Shown: piece by piece, positions 11,923 through 22,934 of the stretch
How the letters are laid out: each line of letters opens with the position of its first letter
Numbering within the stretch: the stretch's first letter is position 1
Assembly (NCBI GenBank): GCA_037039925.1
Contig: JAXRKP010000342.1
Coordinates: forward strand, 186,001 to 250,000
Length of the DNA stretch: 64,000 nucleotides
Direction: 5' to 3'
From: Doris montereyensis
Taxonomy: Eukaryota > Mollusca > Gastropoda > Nudibranchia > Dorididae
Notes under the pieces: model-generated
What the model was told of the DNA's origin: nothing
The model's database searches: none
The model's input: the letters and a program-made list of their open reading frames with translations, nothing else
Program-made: the position numbers and the translations under genes

Positions 11923-11940
11923 TTAGGGCGAGTTTATAGT
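11923..11940 (+). repeat. H2 left terminal inverted repeat
   Basis: TTAGGGCGAGTTTATAGT matches the inverse of 15428-15445 with two differences. CG-rich subterminal sequence follows (GCCGCGCGAGGGCGAATCG). Confidence 0.85.
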
Positions 11941-12097
11941 AATAGTAATAGTAGTGGCGCTGGTGGCGGGTTGCCGCGCGAGGGCGAATCGCGCTGGGAA
12001 AAATCGCGCGTCATCACCAGCCGAGTGTGGTGTACATAGCAAAGTGGGAGCAGCGTGCATAGCACCCACCGCTACAACTACAACACAACACTGCAAT

Positions 12098-14748
12098 ATG
12101 GCTTCCTCGTTTGAAGATGACTTTTTGTTGGCAGACAGCAGTGTGACCAGGTTTCTTCTACTTGGCATCGGGAGAAGGAGGACAAATAGCGTTCATGACA
12201 TTAACAAACGAAGGCGAATTGACGGCGAATACCACCACCTTTTCCAGCAATTAAAGCTGTACCCAGAGAGATTCATTCCTATACACGAATGAGCAAAAGT
12301 ACATTTGACTACATTTTAAAGAAGGTCGAATCTAAGCTGAGCAAGGCATGGTGCAACTTTCACGACGCAATTTCACCCGAGGAAAGGCTTGTTGTCACCT
12401 TGAGGTAAGAGTTAAACTGTATTTTGTCACATGTACCTTGTATCAAAAACAGTGCACCTAAGGATACATTTGAAAGTTTTCTCTGCACCCCCTCTTTATT
12501 TCATTTTAGCTGTTCTTGATCTTTGACTTGGACGCAGCTAATTCAATTCCAGTACATAATTCCCCTCAATTAGGTGCACAGCATTTGATGTCAGGTCTAA
12601 TAAAAGCCCCTTTCCAATACAAAGCAAAACAAACAAACAAACGAACCGACGAAAGTGTACACCAAAAAAAAACACAACAAAAACACAGTGTGAAATATTG
12701 ATGATACGTATTTTAATGGAAACGAACAACAACCAAAAAAAAAAGATAACCATTGATTCATTAATAGAACTGTAGTATGTTATTTCGATGTTTGGGTTGG
12801 GTCAGTTAGGGTACACACTGTCGCTACATCATACTACATGACTGGTATTAGTGGTATGTGTCAACAGATGGGAATGAAGAGAAAGGTCTGTACACTGATG
12901 GCAATTGCTCATATTGATTTGTATCCCTTCTATCACTAAATAAACTAAATTCTTCAATGAGCAGTTGCAGTCTGCTCCTAAAGGCCATTTTTCTTTCAAA
13001 GGGAATTCGTTTCACGTAGGGATGCAGAGACTTCAAAAAAAGAAGATCATCATCATCGAGTACATCGGTACGTTGACACCTCTCAGTAAGTAACTGCATT
13101 TTTTTGCTGTTCAATTTCCAGAAGTTTTTCATAGTGTGACGAATCCGCTCTTCTCTTTTTAACTCTGGTGTCTTGTGGAGGAGGTGTAGGTGTTTGTACT
13201 GGTGTTGATGTGGGGCTGGTAGCGCAAGACACCATGGAATTGGTATCAGTGCCAGCGTTGATGTTAAGGCCCAGATCGACGCTTTCAGCATGGCTTGTTG
13301 GCTCCAAAACTTGGAAACTGTTCTGGGAGCGTTCTGATTCGGTATCTACATCTTTACCGTTGGCAAGGCTACATAGAGAGCCAGAGCATTTCCTCGGTGC
13401 CACAATGTCTTTGAGAAATAGCAACTGGTTAAAATATTGCCATTTGGATTTCCATGGAGGACAATCAGCCCCGTCCCCTGAACGAACCACAGGTCTCTTT
13501 GTGTATTCTGTCGCAAAGTAATCTCTCAAGTTCTTCCACTTTTTTCGTAGCACTGCATCTGCAAAAAGAATAATCCGATACATGGTTTTATTTCTGTATT
13601 ATCAAAATAAGAAATTAGCTGCTGAAGTCTATTGATATTGTAGTACCCTAAGAGATTTGTTTCTTGTGTGCGAGCGTGTGTATGTGCGCGTGTGTGTTAG
13701 TGAATGGTCAATGCACGCGCGCGCGCGCGCGCGTGTTTTTAAATTTCAATATCATTATGCCACTATTATCCTAAATTTTTCAGGTTTAAAAAACACAAAT
13801 GAATAATTCATTGAATTAAAATTCTATACAATGTACAGCAATATTGTATTTTTCTTTCTGTTTCAGATTCCTCAACACAGGCGCATCGTTCAGATCACTG
13901 GCATTCACATTTCGGATGGGTACGGCTACAGTAGCAAGTATTGTGTCAGAAACAGTTGACATCCTGTGGGAAGAATTGCAGCCTGTGCACATGGCTGTCC
14001 CATCATGTGAATCGTTCAGATCAATCGCTCAAGAAATGTGGGATATTTGGAAATTTCCTAATTGCATTGGTGCGCTGGACGGAAAACATGTTAGAGTTCG
14101 ATGCCCAGAAAACTCTGGGTCTATGTTTTATAACTACAAGCATTTTTTCTCAATTGTTCTCCAAGCCCTTGTGGACGCAAATTACAAATTTGTTGTGATT
14201 GATGTAGGAGGCTACGGGAAGCAGAGTGATGGGGGAACGTTCCAAGCTTCAAGTCTATATCAAAACATAATGAGTGGGAAATTGAAAATTCCGGAGCCAG
14301 CACCTCTGCCAGGCTCAACTGAAATGGCATCCTTTGTATTCGTTGCTGATGAGGCCTACCCCTGCTGCACTGTCTGCTGAAACCATATGGTGAACAAAAC
14401 CTGTCTCTCGATGAAGAATGTTTCAATAAACGGTTGTCCAGGAGTCGGAAGACTGTTGAATGTGCCTTTGGCATATTGACTTCCAAATGGCGTCTGCTAA
14501 ACAAACCAATTGAGACAAGAGCTGAACTGGCAGATCGCATTATAAAATGCATCTGCGTTTTGAACAATACTATCATTGATAGAGAAGGAATAGATCATAA
14601 TTACACAGAGGTTTCAGTAACAAAATCTACAATGACTTGGGAACGAAGTGGAAGACCGAGCAATGATGCCAAGTCAACAAGAGAAGTTTTCACTTCTTAC
14701 TTCAAGAACCACCCACTAGTTTATTCAGGAAACGAAAGTGTTGGTTAG
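12098..14748 (+). pseudogene. PIF/Harbinger transposase (HARBI1-like) of H2, two single-base frameshifts
   Basis: Exon 1 (12098-12404) starts MASSFEDDFLLADSSVTRFL and ends AISPEERLVVTLR at donor GTAAGA. Exon 2 (13867-14748) follows acceptor TTCTGTTTCAG with FLNTGASFRSLAFTFRMG. The catalytic core looks complete: GALDGKHVRVRCP (Asp), DVGGYGKQSDGG (Asp) and VECAFGIL (Glu). The C-terminus ends at TAG after GNESVG. One shift is near 12272, where ERF-HSYTRMSK needs one more T. The other is near 14358, where EAYP-LLHCLLKPYG needs one more base in CCCC. With those two changes the frame is open throughout, so it may be intact if they are sequencing errors. The 1.46-kb intron contains the whole second MADF exon on the other strand. 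Confidence 0.88.
13714..13735. repeat. (CG)n tract, potential Z-DNA former
   Basis: About 22 bp of alternating C and G next to a GT-rich stretch (13665-13700), in the overlap of the two H2 introns. Confidence 0.85.
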
Positions 14749-14811
14749 TTGCTGTTTTGCTGTTTGGTCCAATAGAGAGGAAGAGATAACCAAAAGAGGA
14801 GAGGAAACGGG

Positions 14812-14814
<3 letters not shown>

Positions 14815-14884
<70 letters not shown>
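14815..14884. repeat. (GA)n microsatellite inside H2
   Basis: About 70 bp of GA just after the transposase stop codon and within the MADF intron. This is the same relative place as the GA tract in H1. Confidence 0.95.
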
Positions 14885-14887
<3 letters not shown>

Positions 14888-15427
14888 GAGAGGGAGAGGG
14901 AAGAGGGGGGAGAGGAGAAGGAGGGAGAATAGAAGAGAAGAGATAGAAAGATAGAGAGCAGATATATATGCAAAAAGGTGCAATGCATTTTTGTCTCTGA
15001 TTTAAATTAGAAATAAAACAAAGATAACTTGCCTTCAATGTCCTTCTCCTTGCTTATTTCCTTCCATGCCTTGTCAACCATGTTTCTGTTGGCGTTTTCT
15101 TTTGTCCTCTTGTCCCAAATGGTCGGTCTTTGGAAAACAGCGACAATTAGTTGATCGACATTCATTCTTGTGGCCTAGATATGAAGTGTAAGTAAGTTGC
15201 TACAGTGATCACACGTGGGCATATGTGTGTGACAGGCTACACACCCCGGCGCGAGACGAGCGTCAAGAACTAAAATTTGGTTCTGGTAAATTTACCAGCC
15301 GGGCGGCAAATTAGCAGCGCCTCGAGACACGCGTTGACTATAGACACCTACAGGGACAGTGTGTCACATTACCCGCGTGGCGGCACGCGGTTGAAATCGC
15401 GCTTGTGAATTGCCGAAAACCCGAGCC

Positions 15428-15445
15428 ACTATAAACTCACACTAA
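15428..15445 (-). repeat. H2 right terminal inverted repeat
   Basis: Minus strand TTAGTGTGAGTTTATAGT. CG-rich subterminal DNA also lies just inside this end. Confidence 0.85.
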
Positions 15446-15689
15446 GGTTGGCTGTGTAGGCTGAGATTAGATCTAGGCCAGTCGCTAGGTCTATGTCTAC
15501 ACACTCGATTCGCCATTGCAAACACCTCACACCTACATGCTCCAACAATTCTACAGTAGGATTTATTTTGTGTGAGTGCCTGTTTCATCTGAAATTTCAA
15601 GACTTCCTGTTTCATGGTCAGTTTTGTAAATGTTATTTCGATAAACAGTATAAAGGTATGATTATCGATCAGAATTAACTTGACCTTGA

Positions 15690-16110
15690 ATTGTAGTTGA
15701 AATGTATAGCATCTAGATCTATCTTATCTAGATCTATATCTTGATCTAGAGCTGGATTCTCTTGATCTAGATTTCTGGATATAAATTTTAGATCTAGAAT
15801 CTAGACAATAATATCAAGAATTTAGTTCTAGAGGTAGATCTAGTTAGATGTATATACGCGCATTGGTAGTGGTAGGTACGGACGGGGAGACGTGCAGCAT
15901 GTTGTTATTTACGATGTTCTAAAATCTAAATTATAGATTATCACTTCTACATCATGTATCGATCAATAGTCAAGATCTACTCTACTACATGTACTACTAG
16001 CACTCAATCTAGATTGTAGGTCTAGTGAGGTGGGCTGGATTAAATTCAAGACACACGTCATTCGTCATATCTAGATAGATATGTAGATCTAGATCTAGAT
16101 CTAGGCTTAG
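15690..16110. repeat. AGATCT/CTAGAT-rich tract
   Basis: Many overlapping copies of TCTAGATC, AGATCTAG and GATCTAGA, all self-complementary hexamer combinations. Similar clusters occur at 21030-21195 and elsewhere in the window. Confidence 0.7.
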
Positions 16111-16830
16111 CTACAAAATGCATTGAACACAGTGAAATAAAATTCAATGATTCCTTCTCAAACAAAATATTTCTAATGCAGCCTCATTAATAGATCTACA
16201 TGTGATATTATTTTATTTGTAAAGCCCTAATAAGACGCAGAGGGAAACTAACTTTTTCTTCGAATCCTTAAAATACAGTGGATGTAAAAAAGAAAAAAGG
16301 GCTTTAGCAATTACTGACGGGATTTTCATCATAATGGTCTTGTGCATTATTAATACTACTAATTACTGACTGCTGACGTTTGCTCACATGCATGTGTTGT
16401 CTTATTTATTTTTTATTGCTCGAGTGATTGCGCGCAGTGGTAGAATTCCAAGTGAAAGAGAGAAGCGGCAATGATAGAGTAGTATTAGATCTAGATCTAG
16501 TAAGAGTAAGATCACGCGTACGATTAGATCTCTGGCTTCTATTTTAAATCAATCGCCTGTCATTTCACGTGCTTCGCCCAGATAGATATACTAGTACTAG
16601 ACTAATGCCGATGGCCGGCACACAATGATTGGGAGAGTAAGACCATTGGCACCTCCATCTTATTTCTACCCCCCTCACACACACACACACCTACCTTACT
16701 ACCTGCAAAGTGCAAGTAGTGTAAGTTGTACTAGATCTACGTCAACATCGCATGATATGTTACAGACTATTACACAGCGTGTTTAACAAAGAAGAAAGCA
16801 TAGTATTCTCACCCACCTCTCCCCCACCCT

Positions 16831-16949
<119 letters not shown>

Positions 16950-17189
16950 AGTCGCAATAGTCGCATCTCAATGCTAATAATACGATGTAAATCTAGACCC
17001 ACGCGACATAATATTATATTTTGTATTGGTGTCGCCACCCACCCCCCGTAGATGCCATTGAAATTGAAACATCGACTTATGCAATCGTATTTTCATTATT
17101 TTTTTACCGTTTACGGACTGAAAAATTATTGACTTGAAAGGCATGTTACTTAAGTTGATGTCGACTTAAACAGTTTTTTTTTATTAACC

Positions 17190-20100
17190 TGTGGGGGCGA
17201 CCATTCGTGCACAAAGTTGCAGATAGTGGAATGGTCTCTAGATATAGAGGTTAGCTGCAAATAACCAATAAGCGGTCGTGGACAATCTGGTGCTGGTCAT
17301 AGAGGGTGGGGTGGAGTTGGAGAATGGGAACTCAAAAAGCTCTTAGAAAATATCCCAACATACCCACAGAAATGACTAGAAGGCGAATCGAGGCGCCCTT
17401 ATAACCTCTCCCCGGGTAGATAGATCTCCTCAGCCTGGTAGGATAGAAGACGGAGACGGAAAATTCCGATGTCAAACCATGTGCAGACAGGGCTTATTAA
17501 TCTTGGATGGTAGCCTGTCTAGGGAGTGAATCTCCAAAACTAAATCAAGGACCTCCTAGTCAGGAGGTTGGGCGTGGGGTCAGCAACCCTACCCTGCTAA
17601 AATCAGATTGCTACAGAAACGTCAACAAAGAATTTAGTTACGCCAATCTTGAGAACAGTTGGTGTTCCTCATAAGTGTCAGGGACGCACGCCACGTCCTT
17701 GGGACAGTGGACAGTGCAATATGAAGCCTAGCAGGCCGACTCACCTTCTTAACCCAAGGAAAATCTCCGGAATTGGCACCTGGAATGTCCGTACTATGTA
17801 CGAGACAGGAAAGTGCTCACAAATATCCCCAGAATTCAGGGATTATCAGTGAAACTTATTGCATGGGATTAGGAGAAACAAAATTGACAACCTGTAAAAC
17901 AAAAATTTATTCAGGAAACACTGACAACAATGCAACCCACTCTGGAGGAGTTGGTTTTATGTTTTTAAGAAAAGCCCAAAACCTCACTTATTTCATGGAA
18001 ACCAATGGGACCTCGGATTATATCAGCCACTCTTTGAACCAGCAACCGGCGAATAAATCTAAATGTCATCCAATGCTATGCCCCAACGAATGACAAGGAG
18101 GAATATGTCACAGTAGATTTCTACGAGCAGCTCATGCAAAAGCTGGAAGACATCAAGTCGATGGACATTTCAATAGTAATGAGAGATTTCAATGCCAAAA
18201 TAGGGGATGACAACAACTGATTTGAACAAGTCATGGGAAAGCACGGATTAGGGACAATGAATGAAAACGGAGAACATTTTGTGGACATGTGTGCAAGCTA
18301 CAACTTTATGATAGAAGGCAGCCTTTTCAAAGAACACATCTTACCACTTGGTTTTCACCAGATCCAAAGACACAGAATCAAATTGGCCATATGTATACCA
18401 ACAAACGATTTAGATCCTCTCTCATCGATGTTAATGTTCATCGAGGAGCAGATGTCAGTTCGGCCCACCACCTTGTTATAGGGAAAGTAAAATTTAGACT
18501 GAAACGATACAGAGACACACCAACAACTATAACCAAGAGGAAATACGCTATCAGCCTTCTAAGGTAAGAAAGGGAAAAAAGTAGAATTTTTTCTCTCACA
18601 ATTTCCAATCGATTCGAGGCTCTGACAGGACTAGAGGATAGTAACATAGAAGACCATTGGAGAGACTGAAAGATGTGTGGACAGCAACATGTGAGGAAAC
18701 GCTCGTCAAGAAACAAAGCACCAGAAAAAATGGATTTCTTAAGAGACCTCCATAAAGATAGAAACACGCAGGAAGGCAAAAATGCGGCTACTTATGTCAA
18801 GAACCAAGAACCAGAGAAACCAAAGAATGCTCAAGTAAAGTAAGAACAGACAAAATACATTATTTTGAAGAATTAATCAAAGAGGCCAGTGAAGCAACAG
18901 AAAAGGAAATATGAGAGATGTCTATGTTGTAACTAAGAAGCTAACAGGGAAGTACAGGCAAGGAAATAGAGCCATAGAAAGCAAAAGCGGCAATTTTCTT
19001 ACCACAAAAGAGGAACAAATGTCTCGTTGGAAGGAACACTTTTCAGAACAGCTGAATCGACCACCACCTGCACAACCCCAAACATAGAGGAGGCAATAGA
19101 AGACCTAGATATAGCTACAGTTGCCCCAACACCAGCGGAGATTTCACATGCAATCGCAAAGAGTAAGAATGGAAAGGCAGCAGGACCGGATTTCATACCT
19201 AGGAAAAGCACTGAAAACAAACACAGAGTGCTCCGTTGCCATGTCACATAGCCTTTTCACAAAGATCTGGGAAAAGGAAGAATTTCCAAATGACTGGAAA
19301 GATGGTCATGTTGTCAAATTACCTAACAAGGAGACCTCAATGAGTGCACTAACTACATGTGGATAATGCTACTGTCAATTCCAGGAAAAATTCTCAACAG
19401 GGTTATCCTTGAAAGACTTAAAAGGGCAATCGATGCCCAACTACGAGATGAGCAAGCAGGATTTAGACAAAATAGATCATGTACTGACCAAATAGCCACA
19501 TTGCGCATCATTGTTGAGCAATCGTTAGGGTTATGGTATAATTCACCCCTGTACATCAATTTCATCGACTTTGAGAAAGCATTTGACAGCCTCCAAATGG
19601 ATTTTCTGATTTTCTTTGAAAACTCCTGCGACACCATGGAGTACCCTTAAAACTTACAAGGATAATACAGAAATCATATGAAGATATGACTGCGAAAGTA
19701 ATACATGCTGGAGAAGTCTCTGAATCTTTCAGCATCAAGACGGGAGTTCGCCAAGGCTGTCTTTTTTTTCCCTTTCTGTTTCTTTTAGCCATTGACTTCC
19801 TGATGGCAAATGCAACAGACGGGAGAAGAAATGGCATTCAATTGACTCTGACACAACAAGTTAACGACCTAGACTTCGCCGATGATATCGCTTTACTTTC
19901 ACACACGCACAAGCAAATGCCGGTGAAAACGGATACCAATGAGACCATAGCATCATCTGTGGAACTCAAACTATCCTACAAGAAAACAAAGACTTGTCGT
20001 AACTGCAAAACCTGCAACACTCTGCCAATAACCTTAAAAGGAAAACCGGTGGAAAATGAGGACAAATTTTGCTACCTGGGTAGCATGATTCATGGCAAGG

Positions 20101-20670
20101 AGGTGTTGAATAAGGTCAAAAACCAGAAGATGTCAAAACCAGGATACAGAAGGTACGACAAGCATTTTTAAGCCTTAACAAGGTATGGTCCAGCAAGAGT
20201 TTACCAGAAAGAATCAAACTAAGGATATTCAACTCAAATGCCAAGTCAGTGCTAACATGTGGCTCAGAAAAATGGAGAACCACAAAAACTACTCTACAAA
20301 AAATACAATCATTCATAAATTAATTGATTGTCAAAATATTCTGGCCTTAAGCTATCTCAAACATTAATCTATAGGAAAGAACTGGACAAGTGTCATCTGA
20401 AAAATATTTAAAACGAAAGAAATGGAGGTGGATAGACCACACGCTTAGAAAGGACCACAACACAATAACAAGACAGAGCCTTACACTTTCATGAAACCCA
20501 CAGGGTAAAAGATCGAGGTGTCAGCCAATGGCTACATGGAGAAGAGAACTGAAGGGAGAGATCAATTATGACGGGGCAAACATGGAAATCTATGGAGAGA
20601 CTGATCCAGGAGAGCAATGGTTGGAGATTATTTGTTGATGGTCTGTGCTTCCCATCGAGCTAAAAGACAA
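17190..20670 (+). pseudogene. Non-LTR retrotransposon (LINE) with endonuclease and reverse transcriptase, RTE-like, decayed
   Basis: Fragments in several frames follow LINE order. The endonuclease start is GTWNVRTMYETGK (about 17773-17812). Next comes RDFNAKIGDD (about 18182-18212, normally GDFNAK), then GKHGLGTMNENGEHF and DVSSAHHLVIGK, where the SDHH motif has lost its Asp. The reverse transcriptase (19370-20170) has EQAGFRQNRSCTDQIAT, YINFIDFEKAFDS, KTGVRQGC and NDLDFADDIALLSH, with the FADD catalytic pair intact. Downstream are FNSNAKSVLTCGSE-type and [13 protein letters not shown] remnants, ending RLFVDGLCF near 20650. At least six frameshifts or stops break it. The clade is assigned by general resemblance to RTE/BovB-like and related elements. 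No clear poly-A or target duplication is seen; a CT microsatellite starts just after the 3' end. Confidence 0.85.
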
Positions 20671-20732
20671 AAGAAGAAAATGATCATTTTCTTCTTCACT
20701 CCACTCTTCTTACTCAACTCTACTCTACTCTA

Positions 20733-20958
<226 letters not shown>

Positions 20959-21029
20959 ACCCAATGACACTCTCTTTTCTCTCTAACAGTATTTCTCTCT
21001 TTCTTATTTTCTTTGGGTTTTTTTTTTGT

Positions 21030-21195
21030 TAGATCTAAATCTAAATCTATTGTTTAAATTAGTCTTAACATAGAGTCAGATGTAGATCTAGATCTAGGTC
21101 TAAATATCTATTTTTGATCTAGAACTGGAATAGAAATCTATGTTGATCAGGTAGATATAGGCCTACACGATGCATATTTAGATCTAGACCGGGCC
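21030..21195. repeat. AGATCTAG-rich tract
   Basis: Clustered AGATCTAAATCT and TAGATCTAGATCTAG oligomers. GGACCGGGCCATCAGCG-like sequence is duplicated directly at 21187-21220. Confidence 0.6.
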
Positions 21196-21319
21196 ATCAG
21201 CGGACCGGGCCATCAGCGACACGTGCGATGGCTTTCTTTCTTGTAGGCCGTGAACACGGTGATCTGGCTTGATAGATAAGTAGGCTTAGAGCCTAAACAA
21301 TCAATGCCTGTCAACTCAC

Positions 21320-21433
21320 CTGGAAGACAGTGGAGTCGGTTGGTGCAAAAATTGTGCAAATTGTGATAAAAGCACCAAACTTGGCAATATTGTAGCTAAT
21401 ACCAATATAAATGATTGACGATATAGAACCGCC
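21320..21433 (-). CDS. Candidate internal exon encoding a hydrophobic segment
   Basis: The minus strand shows acceptor GTACTTTCTCAG, 38 open codons and donor GTGAGT after CTTCCAG, with phase 0 on both sides. It reads GGSISSIIYIGISYNIAKFG, then AFITICTIFAPTDSTVFQ, plausible for a membrane segment plus loop. No partner exon is identified and the family is not recognised. It abuts a tandem array, so it could also be chance. Confidence 0.35.
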
Positions 21434-21439
21434 CTGAGA

Positions 21440-22290
21440 AAGTACCCTGAATGACCAAAACTGACCAGTGAAATGTCCACTATATTTGTATAGTAACAAA
21501 CTTCCTGAGTTGACCAAATTGTGAGAACAACGTGTATAATCGTCAATAAATGCTTCATGGAAGGGCAGAGTAAAGTTATCATAACTTATTATTGACAAGC
21601 GCAAACACTATGATGACCGTTTGACCGTGAATGACCAAAACTGGCCAGTGAAATGCCCACTTTATTTGTATAATTGTTTTTAAACTTCCTGATCGTCAAT
21701 GAGTGCCTCATGGAAGGGCAGAGTAAATTTATCATAACTTATTATTGACAAGCGCAAAGACTATGATGACCATTTGACCGTGAATTACCAAAACTAACCA
21801 GTGGAGTGTCCACTTTATTTGTATATTTTAATTTTAAAAATCCTGAGCTGACCCAATTCTGAGAGAACGTGTATAATCGTCGATGAATGTTTTATTGAAA
21901 GCGGAGCAAAGTTATCCTAGCTCACTATTGACAATCTATGATGACCGTTTGACCGTGAATAACCAAAACTGACCAGTGACATGTCCACATTATTTGTATA
22001 TAAAAAAGAACCTTCCTGATCGCCAATAAATATCTCATGGAAGGTCAGAGTAATTTATTATAACTTATTACTGATAAGTGCTGAGACTATGATGACCGTT
22101 TGATCGTGAATGACAAAACTGACCAGTGAAATGTCCACTTTATTTTGTATATATAGAAAAAAACTTCCTAGACTGACCAAATTTTGAGAACAACGTGTGT
22201 GAATGTCAATCAGTTTGTTATAGAAGGACAAAGTAGGTTTATCATAACTTAACATTGACAAGCGCAAACACTATGATGACCGTATGACCA
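21440..22290. repeat. Tandem array of five ~150-180-bp units
   Basis: ACTGACCAGTGAAATGTCCA-like blocks recur near 21460, 21641, 21798, 21970 and 22119. Each is followed by TTTATTTGTATA and CTTCCTGA, and most by a CATGGAAGGGCAGAG-like block and TATGATGACCGTTTGACC. Units differ in length and are diverged. Confidence 0.85.
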
Positions 22291-22786
22291 GTATTACTGA
22301 ACGTCCGGCTAAATTGACCAATTGAACAAATAAGCAAGATTTAAACAGAAAATTGAAATATAAGTATTTGGGCTTTGCTTATACTTAACAATCAAACGTC
22401 AAAACGATAGTAATAAGTCCTGAACTGACCATTAGACTGACCAATACAGAAAAAGAAAATCCTTTATTTTGGCTGCTTGGTGTTACAATTTGTTAGATTT
22501 AATCTTATTTCACATTTTAACTAACACTGAAATTGTGAAGAGGAAAACATATGTAAGACTAGAGAAAACATCGTGTTTTGTATTCGTGGTTAAATAATAT
22601 TGACCATAATGACCACTAGAGAAATTGCTTTAGTCTTCTAGCCAAGGTAAGTGGTTGTTATTTGTTTAAAATCATACTCTTATTTACAAAGAAAGTCACC
22701 TAATTATATAAGAACGCAAAATATCTTATTCAGCACCGGTATCTACAAAAATAATCATACATCAACTTTAAGAGCATTACTTTGTC

Positions 22787-22824
<38 letters not shown>

Positions 22825-22930
22825 ACACACACACACACACACACACAAGCGCACATAAACAAACACACATAAAAATGTACACTTTGTACATCGCGTTACA
22901 CAAATCTTATTTTTTTCTAGTTACATTTAC
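22291..22930. other. Non-coding interval with a CA microsatellite
   Basis: AT-rich DNA without a gene. A CA microsatellite occupies 22791-22848. Confidence 0.5.
22791..22848. repeat. (CA)n microsatellite
   Basis: CA repeats interrupted once by CAGACA. Confidence 0.95.
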
Positions 22931-22934
22931 ATGC

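Larger units (their letters stand above)
12848..15165 (-). pseudogene. MADF/Myb-like partner protein of H2, two exons, one frameshift
   Basis: Exon 1 (15165-15033) encodes MNVDQLIVAVFQRPTIWDKR through KEISKEKDIE plus one base. Exon 2 (13558-12848), after acceptor CTTTTTGCAG, continues in exact phase as DAVLRKKWKNLRDYF and SKWQYFNQLLFLKD, completing a canonical MADF domain. The donor reads GAAG/GCAAGT, so this is a GC-AG intron. A Ser/Thr/Pro-rich linker follows, then a basic KKRR, then after one shift near 13090-13100 a C-terminal helix region with DDDDLLFLKSLHPYVKRI, typical of these proteins. The 1.47-kb intron contains transposase exon 2 on the opposite strand. The likely role is DNA binding and nuclear delivery of the transposase. 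Confidence 0.85.
11923..15445. mobile_element. PIF/Harbinger element H2 (3.5 kb, nearly complete)
   Basis: The ends are TTAGGGCGAGTTTATAGT (11923-11940) and its inverse ACTATAAACTCACACTAA (15428-15445), 18 bp with two mismatches. The TTA/TAA at the extreme ends fits the TWA target preference of this superfamily, though the exact duplication is not resolved. The element carries a two-exon transposase (plus) and a two-exon MADF gene (minus) in interlocked order. Only two single-base frameshifts are needed in the transposase and one in MADF. Confidence 0.9.
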
